In this document: positions 25,787-34,178 of the stretch, in pieces
How the letters are laid out: every line of letters starts with the position of its first letter
Position numbering within the stretch: position 1 is the first letter of the stretch
Assembly (NCBI GenBank): GCA_017624895.1
Contig: JAGAMB010000008.1
Location: 1 to 45,725, forward strand
DNA from: Ruminococcus sp.
GTDB taxonomy: Bacteria; Bacillota; Clostridia; Oscillospirales; Ruminococcaceae
Length of the DNA stretch: 45,725 nucleotides
Reading direction: 5' to 3'
Notes under the pieces: generated by a model
The model's input: the letters and a program-made list of their open reading frames with translations, nothing else
Database searches by the model: none
Told to the model about the DNA's origin: nothing
Made by a program: the position numbers and the translations under genes

Positions 25787-26881
25787 ATGAAACTTGGAAT
25801 GGTTGGTCTGCCTAACGTTGGCAAAAGCACACTTTTTAACGCTCTCACAAATGCAGGTGCAGAATCTGCAAACTACCCCTTCTGCACGATCGAGAAAAAC
25901 ATCGGAATCGTTTCTGTTCCGGATGAAAGACTTGATAAGCTTGCGGAAATGTACGATCCTGATAAATTTACTCCCGCAACTCTTGAATTTGTGGATATTG
26001 CAGGTCTTGTAAAGGGCGCATCAAAGGGCGAGGGACTTGGAAATAAATTCCTTGCCGATATACGTGAGGTTGACGCTATTGTACACGTTGTCCGCTGCTT
26101 TGAGGACGATAATATCGTTCACGTTGACGGAAATATCAATCCCCTCCGCGATATTGAAACTATCAATCTGGAGCTTATATTCTCCGATATTGAAATGATT
26201 GACCGCCGTATTGACCGCGCAAAAAAAGCGGCTAAGGGCGACAAGAAATACCTTGCGGAGATTGATTTCCTTGAAAGACTTAAAGAACATCTTGAAGGCG
26301 GAAAATCCGCAAGGGGATTTGATTTCACCGATGAGGAGCGTGAACTGATAAAGTCAACTCCACTGCTCTCTGCAAAGCCTGTAATCTATGCCGCAAATCT
26401 CTGTGAAGCTGATTTTGCAGGAAATATTGAGAATAACGAGAACTACTGCAAGGTTCGCAAGCTTGCAGAGGAAGAAAATTCCGCTGTACTTCCTATCTGT
26501 GCTCAGACTGAAGCTGAAATTGCTGAAATGGATGAAGAAGATAAGGCAATGTTCCTTGCTGAGCTTGGACTTGAAGTTTCCGGACTCAACAGAATTATCA
26601 AGGAAGGCTATGCACTTCTTGGACTTATTTCCTACCTTACAGCAGGAAAACCTGAAGTGCGCGCGTGGACAATCAAAAAAGGCACAAAAGCTCCCCAGGC
26701 AGCCGGTAAAATCCATACCGACTTCGAAAAGGGATTTATTCGTGCTGAGGTAATTGCCTTTGACGATCTTATGGAATGCGGTACAATGGCTGCTGCAAAG
26801 GAAAAAGGTCTTGTACGCCTTGAAGGTAAGGAATACGTTATGAACGACGGAGATATTGTTCTTTTCAGATTTAATGTATAA
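25787..26881 (+). CDS. ychF: redox-regulated P-loop ATPase YchF (Obg family)
   Basis: 364 aa, standard length. G1 is GLPNVGKST near residues 7-15, G3 is DIAGLVKGASKGEGLGN (about 66-82), the NxxE motif of YchF replaces NKxD (YAANLCEAD), and the C-terminal TGS domain (TAGKPEVRAWTIKKGT ... MNDGDIVLFRFNV) is complete. YchF binds ATP rather than GTP and associates with ribosomes and stress responses. It lies 36 bp after the EAL gene and could be read through from it; there is a terminator after it. Confidence 0.96.
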   Translation: MKLGMVGLPNVGKSTLFNALTNAGAESANYPFCTIEKNIGIVSVPDERLDKLAEMYDPDKFTPATLEFVDIAGLVKGASKGEGLGNKFLADIREVDAIVHVVRCFEDDNIVHVDGNINPLRDIETINLELIFSDIEMIDRRIDRAKKAAKGDKKYLAEIDFLERLKEHLEGGKSARGFDFTDEERELIKSTPLLSAKPVIYAANLCEADFAGNIENNENYCKVRKLAEEENSAVLPICAQTEAEIAEMDEEDKAMFLAELGLEVSGLNRIIKEGYALLGLISYLTAGKPEVRAWTIKKGTKAPQAAGKIHTDFEKGFIRAEVIAFDDLMECGTMAAAKEKGLVRLEGKEYVMNDGDIVLFRFNV

Positions 26882-26899
26882 CATAGATTATGTATAAAC

Positions 26900-26930
26900 T
26901 TCCCCGAAAATTACTTCGGGGAAATTTATT
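26900..26930 (+). terminator. terminator of ychF
   Basis: TTCCCCGAA (26900-26908) pairs with TTCGGGGAA (26915-26923), 6-nt loop, followed by TTTATTTT. Confidence 0.88.
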
Positions 26931-26955
26931 TTACAAAAATTTCACACACAACCTA

Positions 26956-26984
26956 TTGCATTTTTTGTCGATTTATGATACAAT
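26956..26984 (+). promoter_or_regulatory. promoter of the nfeD-SPFH operon
   Basis: TTGCAT (26956-26961), 17-nt spacer, TACAAT (26979-26984) with extended -10 TGA. Confidence 0.7.
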
Positions 26985-27055
26985 AAATTTGTAGGGATTT
27001 AACACTTTATCAAGCATACATATAATGTATGCAATAAAATCAAAGGGGGTATATT

Positions 27056-27490
27056 ATGGATATAATCCTATGGGCAGTTCTTATTATCGTTTTCGTCATT
27101 GTTGAATTTTGTACTGTTCAGCTTGTTTCGATCTGGCTTGCCATCGCATCGCTGATTACGCTGATTTGTACACTCTGCTTTGACAGCCTTTCCTTCATCG
27201 GTCAAACGACTATATTTGTTTTGACCTCTGCGGTGCTTGTTACAGTTACTCTGCCGCTTATCAGAAAAAGGCTAAACAAAACACACGTAGCCACAAATTC
27301 AAAGTTGGAAATTGGCAAAACTGCCACAGTCATCGAAAAAATTGATCCCGATAAGAATACGGGGCGTGTCACTCTTAACGGAGTTGACTGGGGTGCCGTT
27401 TCAGCAGACGGCAAGATTATTCCTAAAGACAGCATTGTTGTCATAAAGGAAATCAAAAGCACAAAACTCATTGTAGAAATTAAATCATAA
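27056..27490 (+). CDS. NfeD-like membrane protein
   Basis: 144 aa. Residues ~3-30, ~33-45 and ~48-70 are hydrophobic (two or three TM segments). Residues ~82-144 form the soluble OB-fold NfeD domain (IGKTATVIEKIDPD, GRVTLNGVDWGA, VIKEIKSTKLIVE). AAAGGGGG precedes the ATG. The short NfeD form, without a ClpP-like protease domain, is almost always paired with an SPFH/stomatin gene, which follows after 18 bp. The pair is thought to organise membrane microdomains or protein quality control. Confidence 0.92.
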   Translation: MDIILWAVLIIVFVIVEFCTVQLVSIWLAIASLITLICTLCFDSLSFIGQTTIFVLTSAVLVTVTLPLIRKRLNKTHVATNSKLEIGKTATVIEKIDPDKNTGRVTLNGVDWGAVSADGKIIPKDSIVVIKEIKSTKLIVEIKS

Positions 27491-27508
27491 GTATAGGAGA
27501 TTATTATT

Positions 27509-28486
27509 ATGGAAAAATTAGGCGCAGTTATTGTACTGGCAATTATTGTTTTTGCAATTATTATTTTTATAAGATGTTTCAGAATTGTTCCACAGGCTCA
27601 CGTATTTGTTATTGAGCGTCTGGGTTCATTCAAGACTGAATGGGAAACAGGTTTTCACGTTCTTGTTCCGTTCCTTGACAGAATAGCAAGCAAGGTTTCC
27701 CTCAAGGAAAAAGTTGTTGACTTCAAACCGCAGCCTGTTATAACCAAGGACAATGTTACAATGCAGATCGACACAGTTGTATTCTATCAGATCACAGATG
27801 CTAAGCAGTATACTTATGGTGTTGAGCGTCCTCTTGCAGCTATCGAAAATCTTTCTGCAACAACTCTCCGTAACATCATCGGTGAAATGGAGCTTGACGC
27901 TACACTTACTTCCCGTGATGTTATCAACACAAAAATCACAGCTATCCTGGATCAGGCAACTGATCGCTGGGGTATCAAGGTTAACCGTGTGGAGCTGAAA
28001 AATATTCTTCCTCCCCGTGAAATCCAGGACGCTATGGAAAAACAGATGAAGGCTGAGCGTGAAAGACGTGAGAAAATTCTCCAGGCAGAGGGTGACAAGA
28101 AGTCACAGATCCTTGTTGCTGAGGGTGAAAAGGAGTCACAGATTCTCCGCGCACAGGCTAAGAAAGAGTCACAGATCCTTGAAGCTGAAGCTGAAAAGCA
28201 GGCTATGATCCTCCGTGCTGACGCTGTTCGTGAGCAGAAAGTTCTTGAAGCTACCGGTGAGGCACAGGCTATTGAGCTTGTACAGCAGGCTCTCGCAGAC
28301 AGCCTTGTGAAGCTTTCACAGGCTAACCCATCCGAAAAGGTTATTCAGCTTAAATCCCTTGAAGCTTTCGCTAAGGCAGCTGATGGTAAGTCCACAAAGA
28401 TTATCATTCCGAGTGAAATTCAGGGACTTGCAGGACTTGCAGCAGGACTTAAAGGCATCGTAGACAACGATTCCCCTAAGCAGTAA
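27509..28486 (+). CDS. SPFH/band 7 (stomatin-like, QmcA-type) membrane protein
   Basis: 325 aa. A single N-terminal TM segment (residues ~5-24) anchors the protein. The SPFH domain at ~28-190 has the core motifs AHVFVIERLGSF, VPFLDRIA and VVDFKPQPVITKDNV, and the paraslipin-like LKNILPPREIQDAMEKQ. A long coiled coil follows, with repeated KESQIL-type units (about residues 195-260), and the C-terminus ends in a Gly/Ala-rich tail. Such proteins oligomerise into membrane scaffolds. Operon with the NfeD gene. Confidence 0.95.
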   Translation: MEKLGAVIVLAIIVFAIIIFIRCFRIVPQAHVFVIERLGSFKTEWETGFHVLVPFLDRIASKVSLKEKVVDFKPQPVITKDNVTMQIDTVVFYQITDAKQYTYGVERPLAAIENLSATTLRNIIGEMELDATLTSRDVINTKITAILDQATDRWGIKVNRVELKNILPPREIQDAMEKQMKAERERREKILQAEGDKKSQILVAEGEKESQILRAQAKKESQILEAEAEKQAMILRADAVREQKVLEATGEAQAIELVQQALADSLVKLSQANPSEKVIQLKSLEAFAKAADGKSTKIIIPSEIQGLAGLAAGLKGIVDNDSPKQ

Positions 28487-28504
28487 ATTTATCCCTACAA
28501 ACAC

Positions 28505-28537
28505 AAAACCGAGGTGTAAAGCCTCGGTTTTATTTTT
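28505..28537. terminator. bidirectional terminator
   Basis: AAAACCGAGG (28505-28514) pairs with CCTCGGTTTT (28522-28531) with a 7-nt loop and flanking A and T tracts on both sides. It can end the nfeD-SPFH operon and, on the other strand, the GH105/ABC operon. Confidence 0.88.
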
Positions 28538-28538
28538 C

Positions 28539-28888
28539 ACTATTGTTTCAGGGATTGGTATTAATACTAATCCCTAAAATTTTAGTAGACAAAGATGATG
28601 AGCAAAAATGATGGGCATCTCTAAAAACTCGTTTGATTAAAGAAAAAACAGATAGGTGCGGCAGCTGCAAGGAAACCTTCCGAAGGCGTGCTTTCGCACT
28701 CCAAGGGAGGTTGACGCAGCAGATGTCGTGCATAGCTGTTTTTTCTCAAAAGGAGGTTTTTAGAGATGCCCTGATGTATGTCAAGGCGGACGATGAAAGC
28801 ATACTGTCGTATGGTGAGGATGTCCAACGATGACATACGGCATTTATGCCATTAGATTTGTCTACTGTTGTTTCAGGGATTAGTATAA
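28539..28888. repeat. composite inverted-repeat element overlapping the GH105 3' end
   Basis: Inverted copies of a terminal repeat (ATACTAATCCCT ... AGTAGACAAA) lie at about 28565-28592 and 28860-28886, with a further head-to-head partial copy at 28539-28561 that makes a near-perfect 26-bp palindrome at about 28549-28574. Nested inside is a second element bounded by 16-bp perfect inverted repeats GGGCATCTCTAAAAAC (28613-28628)/(28756-28771), with an inner 11-bp pair (28641-28651/28736-28746) and a GTGC-TTTC-GCAC hairpin near the centre. A segment at about 28777-28795 matches the repeat beside the 22.6-kb element. No gene is supported in the 28487-28872 gap; short open frames there are repeat-derived. 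Confidence 0.7.
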
Positions 28889-29997
28889 GCCTTAATCAAC
28901 TCTGCTGTCGCCATAAGATATGGTGCTATGCCCTTCGCCTCGTTTTCAACAATTCTTTCACTAAGGTAGTATTCAGCAGAGCCGTCACGATTTTTTGCTC
29001 CGCCAAGCCCGCCCATCAGGCATATATTCCTCAGCACAGGGATTTCTCCGCTTCTGTCGATGTACTTCTCAGTTACCGCATACAACGCCTTTTCGCCCGA
29101 TTTCGCAGCTGATTTATCAACAGTACCAAGACGATACCCCTTCATCGCCCCATATGCATAAAGAAGCGTTCCGCTTGTTTCAGGGTAGTTGCCTGCAAGC
29201 AGCTTTCGTACAGGAAGCTGTAACAGCATATTCTCCTCAGTAAGACATTGACTGAGAGCTTCTATATGCTCCCTGAACATTCCCCCTATTTCCTCATTCT
29301 CCGTGATCTCATACATATCCGCAAGCCCTGCACACAGCCAGCCGTTAGACCTGAGCCAGAATTGTGACGACAAACCGGTTTCTTCATCAGCCCAGAGCAT
29401 ATCCTTCGTTTCGTTGTAGCCGTGATAGTACAATCCGGTTTTTCTGTCACGCATAATATTGCGGATATTCATCATCTGCGAAATCGCATCATTTATTATA
29501 CTCTTATCATTTTTGATTTTTCCGTACATGGACATAAACGGCAATACCATATATGCTCCGTCAAGCCACATCTGATTTGGATATATCGCCTTATGCCAGA
29601 AGCTTCCGCATTTCAGACGCGGGTGATCTATAAGCTGTTCGATATATATTCGCTCATAAGCAAGACGGTAACGCTCCGCCCCTGTCACATTGTACAGATT
29701 TATAAGATTTATTCCCCCACATATATTGTCAAGATTGTAGTCAAGGACATTCATTGTGGGAATACTACCGTCCTCATTAACATAGCTGTCTGTAAATTTC
29801 ACAGCGTAATCAATGTAATCGTTATCGCCGTACATCATCAGCGCACGTATCATACAGCTGTCCATATAATTCCATTTCGACTGCTTGCGGAATATATAGT
29901 TCTCTCTGTTCCACTTCGGACGCATTGGCTTTGATGTCAGCACAAGCTTTTCTATATATTCGCGAGCAATCTGCTCAATAAGGATTTTGTCCGTCAT
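28873..29997 (-). CDS. GH105 unsaturated rhamnogalacturonyl hydrolase-like glycosidase
   Basis: 374 aa from ATG 29997, which overlaps the permease stop (ATGA); an upstream extension to 30105 would run inside the permease gene. The (alpha/alpha)6-barrel family shows MWLDGAYMVLPFMSMYG with the catalytic-type Asp, FWLRSNGWLCAGLADM, GTLLYAYGAMKGYRLG, and FYHG/YHGYNE segments typical of YteR-like enzymes. There is no signal peptide, so it acts in the cytoplasm on unsaturated oligosaccharides made by pectate or rhamnogalacturonan lyases. The last codons and stop come from the adjoining terminal repeat. It is the last gene of a four-gene importer operon, which indicates that the transporter brings in its substrate. 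Confidence 0.9.
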   Translation of the reverse strand: MTDKILIEQIAREYIEKLVLTSKPMRPKWNRENYIFRKQSKWNYMDSCMIRALMMYGDNDYIDYAVKFTDSYVNEDGSIPTMNVLDYNLDNICGGINLINLYNVTGAERYRLAYERIYIEQLIDHPRLKCGSFWHKAIYPNQMWLDGAYMVLPFMSMYGKIKNDKSIINDAISQMMNIRNIMRDRKTGLYYHGYNETKDMLWADEETGLSSQFWLRSNGWLCAGLADMYEITENEEIGGMFREHIEALSQCLTEENMLLQLPVRKLLAGNYPETSGTLLYAYGAMKGYRLGTVDKSAAKSGEKALYAVTEKYIDRSGEIPVLRNICLMGGLGGAKNRDGSAEYYLSERIVENEAKGIAPYLMATAELIKAYTNP

Positions 29998-30821
29998 CCC
30001 GACAAACCTCCTGCGGTAATACCGCTTAAAAATTTTTTCTGTGCAAGTCCGAATACTGCGATTGACGGTATAAGTCCGATTACCGACATTGCCAAAATCT
30101 TGCATTGCTCATATCCGTTTCCTGTACTATCGGCAGATAGACGAAGTATCAGCGACAGAGGATATTTCTCCACAGAGCTTATCATAATCAGCGGAGTAAG
30201 AAAGTCATTCATCGTCCACAAAAAAGTAAATACACATATTGACACTATAACAGGATGTATACACGGCACAAGGATATGCACAAGTATCTGCATTGAATTG
30301 CAGCCGTCTATTCTTGCTGCTTCATCAAACTCCCTCGGCACCCCCCTGAAAAACTGTATAAGCATAAAAACAAAGCTGCCCTCTGCTGCAAACAGTGCCG
30401 GGATTGTCAATGGAATATACGTATCAAGTACGCCAAGCCTGCTCCACATAAGATACATTGGCATAATAGTTACAATTGCAGGCATAAACATCGTACCCAT
30501 AAAAAGGGCATAGAACAGCTTCTTCAGAGGAAAGTCAAACCGTGCAAAGCCATACGCCGTAAGCACCGAGGATGTAACTGCAAATAATGTTTTCGGAATT
30601 ATAACTGCAAAGGTATTAACGAAATAATGCCCCATACTATAATCAGTTACCGTTTCCCAAGCTCTTTTATATATGGAAAAATCAAAGCTCTCCGGAAGAA
30701 ACCATATTGTGGAAAATATCTCATCATTTGATTTAAAACTTGCTCCCACAAGCCACAGCATCGGATATATCATTATTACCGCACACAGCGTAAGAAGGGC
30801 ATAGGTAATCGTTTTTTTCAT
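29994..30821 (-). CDS. carbohydrate ABC transporter permease (MalG-type)
   Basis: 275 aa from ATG 30821; its first bases overlap the stop of the preceding permease (ATGA), and GGAGG lies just upstream. A longer frame from 30896 lies inside the neighbouring gene. Six TM segments are expected (first at ~7-28). The EAA loop reads EFDEAARIDGCNSMQILVHILVP, the binding site for the ATPase. The second of two inner-membrane permeases of a CUT1 sugar importer. No ATPase gene is in the operon, so a shared MsmX/UgpC-type ATPase encoded elsewhere is expected. Confidence 0.93.
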   Translation of the reverse strand: MKKTITYALLTLCAVIMIYPMLWLVGASFKSNDEIFSTIWFLPESFDFSIYKRAWETVTDYSMGHYFVNTFAVIIPKTLFAVTSSVLTAYGFARFDFPLKKLFYALFMGTMFMPAIVTIMPMYLMWSRLGVLDTYIPLTIPALFAAEGSFVFMLIQFFRGVPREFDEAARIDGCNSMQILVHILVPCIHPVIVSICVFTFLWTMNDFLTPLIMISSVEKYPLSLILRLSADSTGNGYEQCKILAMSVIGLIPSIAVFGLAQKKFLSGITAGGLSG

Positions 30822-31705
30822 ACGTCCTCCCTCCATCTGCCTGTGAGTTTCATCATAACTCCTACAACAAGGGCGATCAAAACAAACATAACCCACGAAA
30901 GGGCATTGGCATATCCCATATTATGATAACTGAACATTTCATCATATATTAGCATACCGAGGGTGTATGTGCTTTTCAGCGGTCCGCCGCCTGTTACCAT
31001 ATAGGGGGCGCTAAATTCCTGCATTGCGGCTATTACCTGCAATACAAGATTGAGGAAAATCACATTTTTCAGCAATGGCAGGGTAATTGAAAAAAATCCC
31101 ATTATTTGTCCGCATCCGTCAACTTTTGCCGCTTCGTAATATTCCTTTGGAATGTCCCTCAATGCGTTGAGGAAAATGATCATAGTCGAACCAAATTCCC
31201 ACAATCTGAGCAATATTATTATCCCCATTGCAGCGGCTGTATCGCCATACCAGCTTACAGGAGAAAGTCCAATAGCTTCAAGAAGCTGATTTGCAAGTCC
31301 GTCAGAAGTAAAAAGAAACTGCCACATTATTACAACAGCAAGATTTGAACCAAGTATGGAGGGTATGAAGAATATCGTGCGGTATACTCCCATCCCCCTT
31401 ATCTGCATATTAAGCACAAGCGCTGTCATAAGAGAAAAAATCAGCTTCAACGGTACAAGCACCGCCGTGTATTTCAGCGTTACTCCTGCGGCTTTGAGAA
31501 AGCCGCTGTCCGTCAGCATATATATGTAGTTGTCAGCTCCTGTTATACGGGGATTTCCAATGCCATTGTAGTCAGTCATTCCTAAGATAAACGAAGACAC
31601 GAAAGGATATACTGTAAATAACAGAAAACCTGCTAAAAATGGCATTATCAACAGTAAGCCCGTATATTTTTTTACTCCGATGGGATTGCGGTATTTTTTT
31701 TTCAT
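30818..31705 (-). CDS. carbohydrate ABC transporter permease (MalF/LplB-type)
   Basis: 295 aa, six TM segments (first at ~12-35). The EAA loop EYYEAAKVDGCGQIMGFFSITLP is present. GGAGAG precedes the ATG, which overlaps the stop of the binding-protein gene by 4 bp. Typical CUT1 partner of the MalG-type gene that follows with another 4-bp overlap, so the three transporter genes and GH105 are translationally coupled. Confidence 0.93.
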   Translation of the reverse strand: MKKKYRNPIGVKKYTGLLLIMPFLAGFLLFTVYPFVSSFILGMTDYNGIGNPRITGADNYIYMLTDSGFLKAAGVTLKYTAVLVPLKLIFSLMTALVLNMQIRGMGVYRTIFFIPSILGSNLAVVIMWQFLFTSDGLANQLLEAIGLSPVSWYGDTAAAMGIIILLRLWEFGSTMIIFLNALRDIPKEYYEAAKVDGCGQIMGFFSITLPLLKNVIFLNLVLQVIAAMQEFSAPYMVTGGGPLKSTYTLGMLIYDEMFSYHNMGYANALSWVMFVLIALVVGVMMKLTGRWREDV

Positions 31706-33009
31706 TTTCTGATTCTCTCCAGATAGTCTTTTATAGAACCATACATTTCCCGTGCCGCATCCTCCGTTGTGACAGTATTATAGGATATCATCTCAATTGC
31801 TGAATTGTAATATTCTTTCATCTGTGCAAGCTCCATATACGGACTTATCGTCACCGTATCGAGGGTTTCAAGAAGTGTATCGTTCTCCTGTGCAAGTCCT
31901 GTAAGAAGTCCGTTTTCTTCAAGACTCTTTTGTGCAGCTGATGAAGCAGGAATACCTCTTGTAGTTCCCAACAGCTTAGCCGCTTCCCCGTCATTGAGCA
32001 TAAAATTCATAAATTCTGCCGCCTCATCAGGATATTTTGTATTCGCTGATATGGTATATAGCAGAGATGGCTTGATCATCCAGCCGCTGTTGTTTCCGCT
32101 GTCATCAGAAAGCATAGGCCCCGATTCAAGCACTCCATCAGTAAGGGATATTTCGTACTTTCCCACAGAGCTGCCCCATTCCAGAACTCCGCCGATACGT
32201 CCGCTGATAAATTCCGGCGACTGATAAAGTGCTGCCGTTCCGTCCTCATCTGTACGAGTGTTAACGGTGCGGATAATGTGGTTATCCTCCAGGGACTTAT
32301 AAAAATCAAGAGCCGCCTTTATATCAGCCTCAGTAAAGCCAAGCTCTCCATCAAGGGTAATAAATTGCCTGCCTGTCTGCTGCTGAACATAGACAACTGC
32401 AAGATACCAGGCAGTCCCTCCTGACTGCACATCAAGATCAAGGGGATATTTTCCCTTTTTACTGAATTTTTCTCCAAGCTCCAGAAGCTCTGTCCACGTT
32501 TCGGGATACTCCGCGCCGATTTCCTTGTATGTATCGGCATTGTAGAAAAGTCCTCTGCCACTAACGGAAACAGTTATGCCGTTGAGTATACCGTTTACCT
32601 TGCCGAATTGCAGAATCTCGCTGTCGAACTGTGACAAATCAATTCTTTCTTCAAGAAGGCTCAGATCATAGAAACCCTTGCCATCCTGAGAAAAGGAGAT
32701 CAGCCAATCGTAGTTGATCTGCATAATATCAGCTTCTGTTCCTCCGCTGAGCTGAGCCGTAACCTTTTCCGTCCAGCCGTCCCAGCCGCCGTATTCGGGA
32801 ACAACAGTAATATCAGGGTGCTGTAAATTCCATAGCTCAACAGCTTCAAGAGTTGCTTGGTGGCGGTCATCTCCTCCCCACCACGAAAACCGCAGAGTAC
32901 ACTTATCCAGCGTACCGTCGGGAGCTGTAACCTGTGAGGTTTTTCCTCTGCAGGCAGATAGAGAGATAAGACAGCCTGCCGCTGCTGTTAATAAAATATA
33001 CTTTTTCAT
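31702..33009 (-). CDS. sugar ABC transporter substrate-binding lipoprotein
   Basis: 435 aa from ATG 33009; an upstream TTG at 33024 overlaps the GAGGA ribosome binding site. A lipoprotein signal peptide with lipobox LSAC near residue 19 anchors it outside the membrane. The mature protein has the family 1 binding-protein features: LRFSWWGGDDRHQATLEAVELW at the N-terminus, GGTEADIMQINYDWL, and a C-terminal ANTKYPDEAAEFMNFMLND. Many aromatic residues line the likely sugar site. Given the GH105 gene in the operon, pectin/rhamnogalacturonan-derived oligosaccharides are the best guess for the ligand. Confidence 0.92.
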   Translation of the reverse strand: MKKYILLTAAAGCLISLSACRGKTSQVTAPDGTLDKCTLRFSWWGGDDRHQATLEAVELWNLQHPDITVVPEYGGWDGWTEKVTAQLSGGTEADIMQINYDWLISFSQDGKGFYDLSLLEERIDLSQFDSEILQFGKVNGILNGITVSVSGRGLFYNADTYKEIGAEYPETWTELLELGEKFSKKGKYPLDLDVQSGGTAWYLAVVYVQQQTGRQFITLDGELGFTEADIKAALDFYKSLEDNHIIRTVNTRTDEDGTAALYQSPEFISGRIGGVLEWGSSVGKYEISLTDGVLESGPMLSDDSGNNSGWMIKPSLLYTISANTKYPDEAAEFMNFMLNDGEAAKLLGTTRGIPASSAAQKSLEENGLLTGLAQENDTLLETLDTVTISPYMELAQMKEYYNSAIEMISYNTVTTEDAAREMYGSIKDYLERIRK

Positions 33010-33040
33010 ACTCTCAATCCTCAAATATAATGATACATTA

Positions 33041-33069
33041 ATTATAACCTATTTTCACTATAAAATCAA
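33041..33069 (-). promoter_or_regulatory. promoter of the GH105/ABC importer operon
   Basis: On the minus strand TTGATT (33064-33069), 17-nt spacer and TATAAT (33041-33046), about 32 bp upstream of the ATG. No regulator gene is adjacent. Confidence 0.65.
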
Positions 33070-33150
33070 GACTTTATTGACAACATCATCGTTATAAACT
33101 AATATTTTATGAACCGGTATGGATAACTGTGATACAGCGCAATAAATTTC

Positions 33151-33179
33151 TTGACTTTTATGCTGAAAAGTATTATAAT
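33151..33179 (+). promoter_or_regulatory. promoter of the patatin-like gene
   Basis: TTGACT (33151-33156), 17-nt spacer, TATAAT (33174-33179). Divergent from the importer promoter. Confidence 0.8.
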
Positions 33180-33211
33180 TATGGTATATTTTAAATGAAA
33201 GGATTTTGCAT

Positions 33212-34060
33212 ATGAAATATGGACTCGTTATGGAGGGCGGCGCAATGCGCGGTCTTTTCTCAGCAGGTGTAACTGATGTACTTATGGAAAATAATATTGT
33301 TTTTGACGGTGCTGTGGGAGTTTCCGCAGGCGCTTGCTTCGGCTGTAATTATAAATCAGGTCAGAACGGCAGAGTTATCCGATATAACCTCCGTTTCTGC
33401 AAGGATAAGCGCTATTGCAGTATTCGCTCACTTATCAAGACAGGTGATATGTTCGGGGCAGAGTTCTGCTATCACACTATGCCTGATGAGCTTGACATTT
33501 TCGATTACGACGAGTTCAACCGCAATCCTATGGCATTTTACGTTGTCTGCACCGATGTGGAAACAGGCAGACCTGTATATAAAAAGCTTAATACTGCCGA
33601 TTATAACGGGCTTGAATGGATACGTGCATCTGCGTCAATGCCTTTGGCTTCACGTATAGTTGAAGTTGACGGAAGAAAGCTCCTTGACGGCGGTATATCA
33701 GATTCAATTCCCCTGAGCTTTATGGAAAGACACGGTTTTGAACGAAATATTGTAATTCTCACGCAGCCAAGAGATTATATGAAAAAGCCGAATAAGAGTA
33801 TTTCCCTTATCAAAACGGCATACAAGCAGTATCCGAAACTTGTAAAATCATATGCTGAACGTCCGAAGATGTACAATGAACAGCTTGAATATGTCCGCAC
33901 TTCTGAAGCTGAGGGAAAAGCATTTGTTATTGCGCCTCCGAAAGCTCTTGATATCGGACACATTGAGCATAATCCCGACAAACTTCTTGAAGTATACAGA
34001 ACAGGCAGAAAAACCGCCCTCGATAATCTTGACTATATTCTCGAATTTATGGGAGATTGA
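33212..34060 (+). CDS. patatin-like phospholipase
   Basis: 282 aa from ATG 33212 (GAAAGGA upstream). The oxyanion-hole motif EGGAMRG is at 8-14, the nucleophile elbow GVSAG carries S38, and the dyad Asp is D159 in DGG. This is the YjjU-type of bacterial patatin, a serine-aspartate lipid acyl hydrolase acting in the cytoplasm or at the inner membrane face; its lipid substrate is unknown. It has its own promoter. A TTTGCCA-AGTA-TGGCAAA hairpin follows the stop without a T-run. Confidence 0.92.
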   Translation: MKYGLVMEGGAMRGLFSAGVTDVLMENNIVFDGAVGVSAGACFGCNYKSGQNGRVIRYNLRFCKDKRYCSIRSLIKTGDMFGAEFCYHTMPDELDIFDYDEFNRNPMAFYVVCTDVETGRPVYKKLNTADYNGLEWIRASASMPLASRIVEVDGRKLLDGGISDSIPLSFMERHGFERNIVILTQPRDYMKKPNKSISLIKTAYKQYPKLVKSYAERPKMYNEQLEYVRTSEAEGKAFVIAPPKALDIGHIEHNPDKLLEVYRTGRKTALDNLDYILEFMGD

Positions 34061-34067
34061 GCCTTTA

Positions 34068-34085
34068 TTTGCCAAGTATGGCAAA
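34068..34085 (+). terminator. weak hairpin after the patatin-like gene
   Basis: TTTGCCA (34068-34074) pairs with TGGCAAA (34079-34085) across AGTA. No T-run follows, so termination is uncertain. Confidence 0.4.
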
Positions 34086-34111
34086 TCGTGTCAATACGCC
34101 ATAAAAAACAC

Positions 34112-34140
34112 TTTACAAACGCAGAAAAATCTGATATAAT
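34112..34140 (+). promoter_or_regulatory. promoter of lepA
   Basis: TTTACA (34112-34117), 17-nt spacer, TATAAT (34135-34140) with extended -10 TGA. Confidence 0.85.
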
Positions 34141-34178
34141 ATAAAATAGATAAATATGCTAAAACGGAGGAATTACCA

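Noticed and set aside
26354-26884. 176-residue open frame opposite ychF
   Set aside because: Antisense shadow of a highly conserved gene with no motif or start signal.
28621-28833. Short frames in both strands of the 28.6-kb repeat
   Set aside because: They lie in inverted-repeat DNA and have no start signals other than the GGAGG within the repeat itself.
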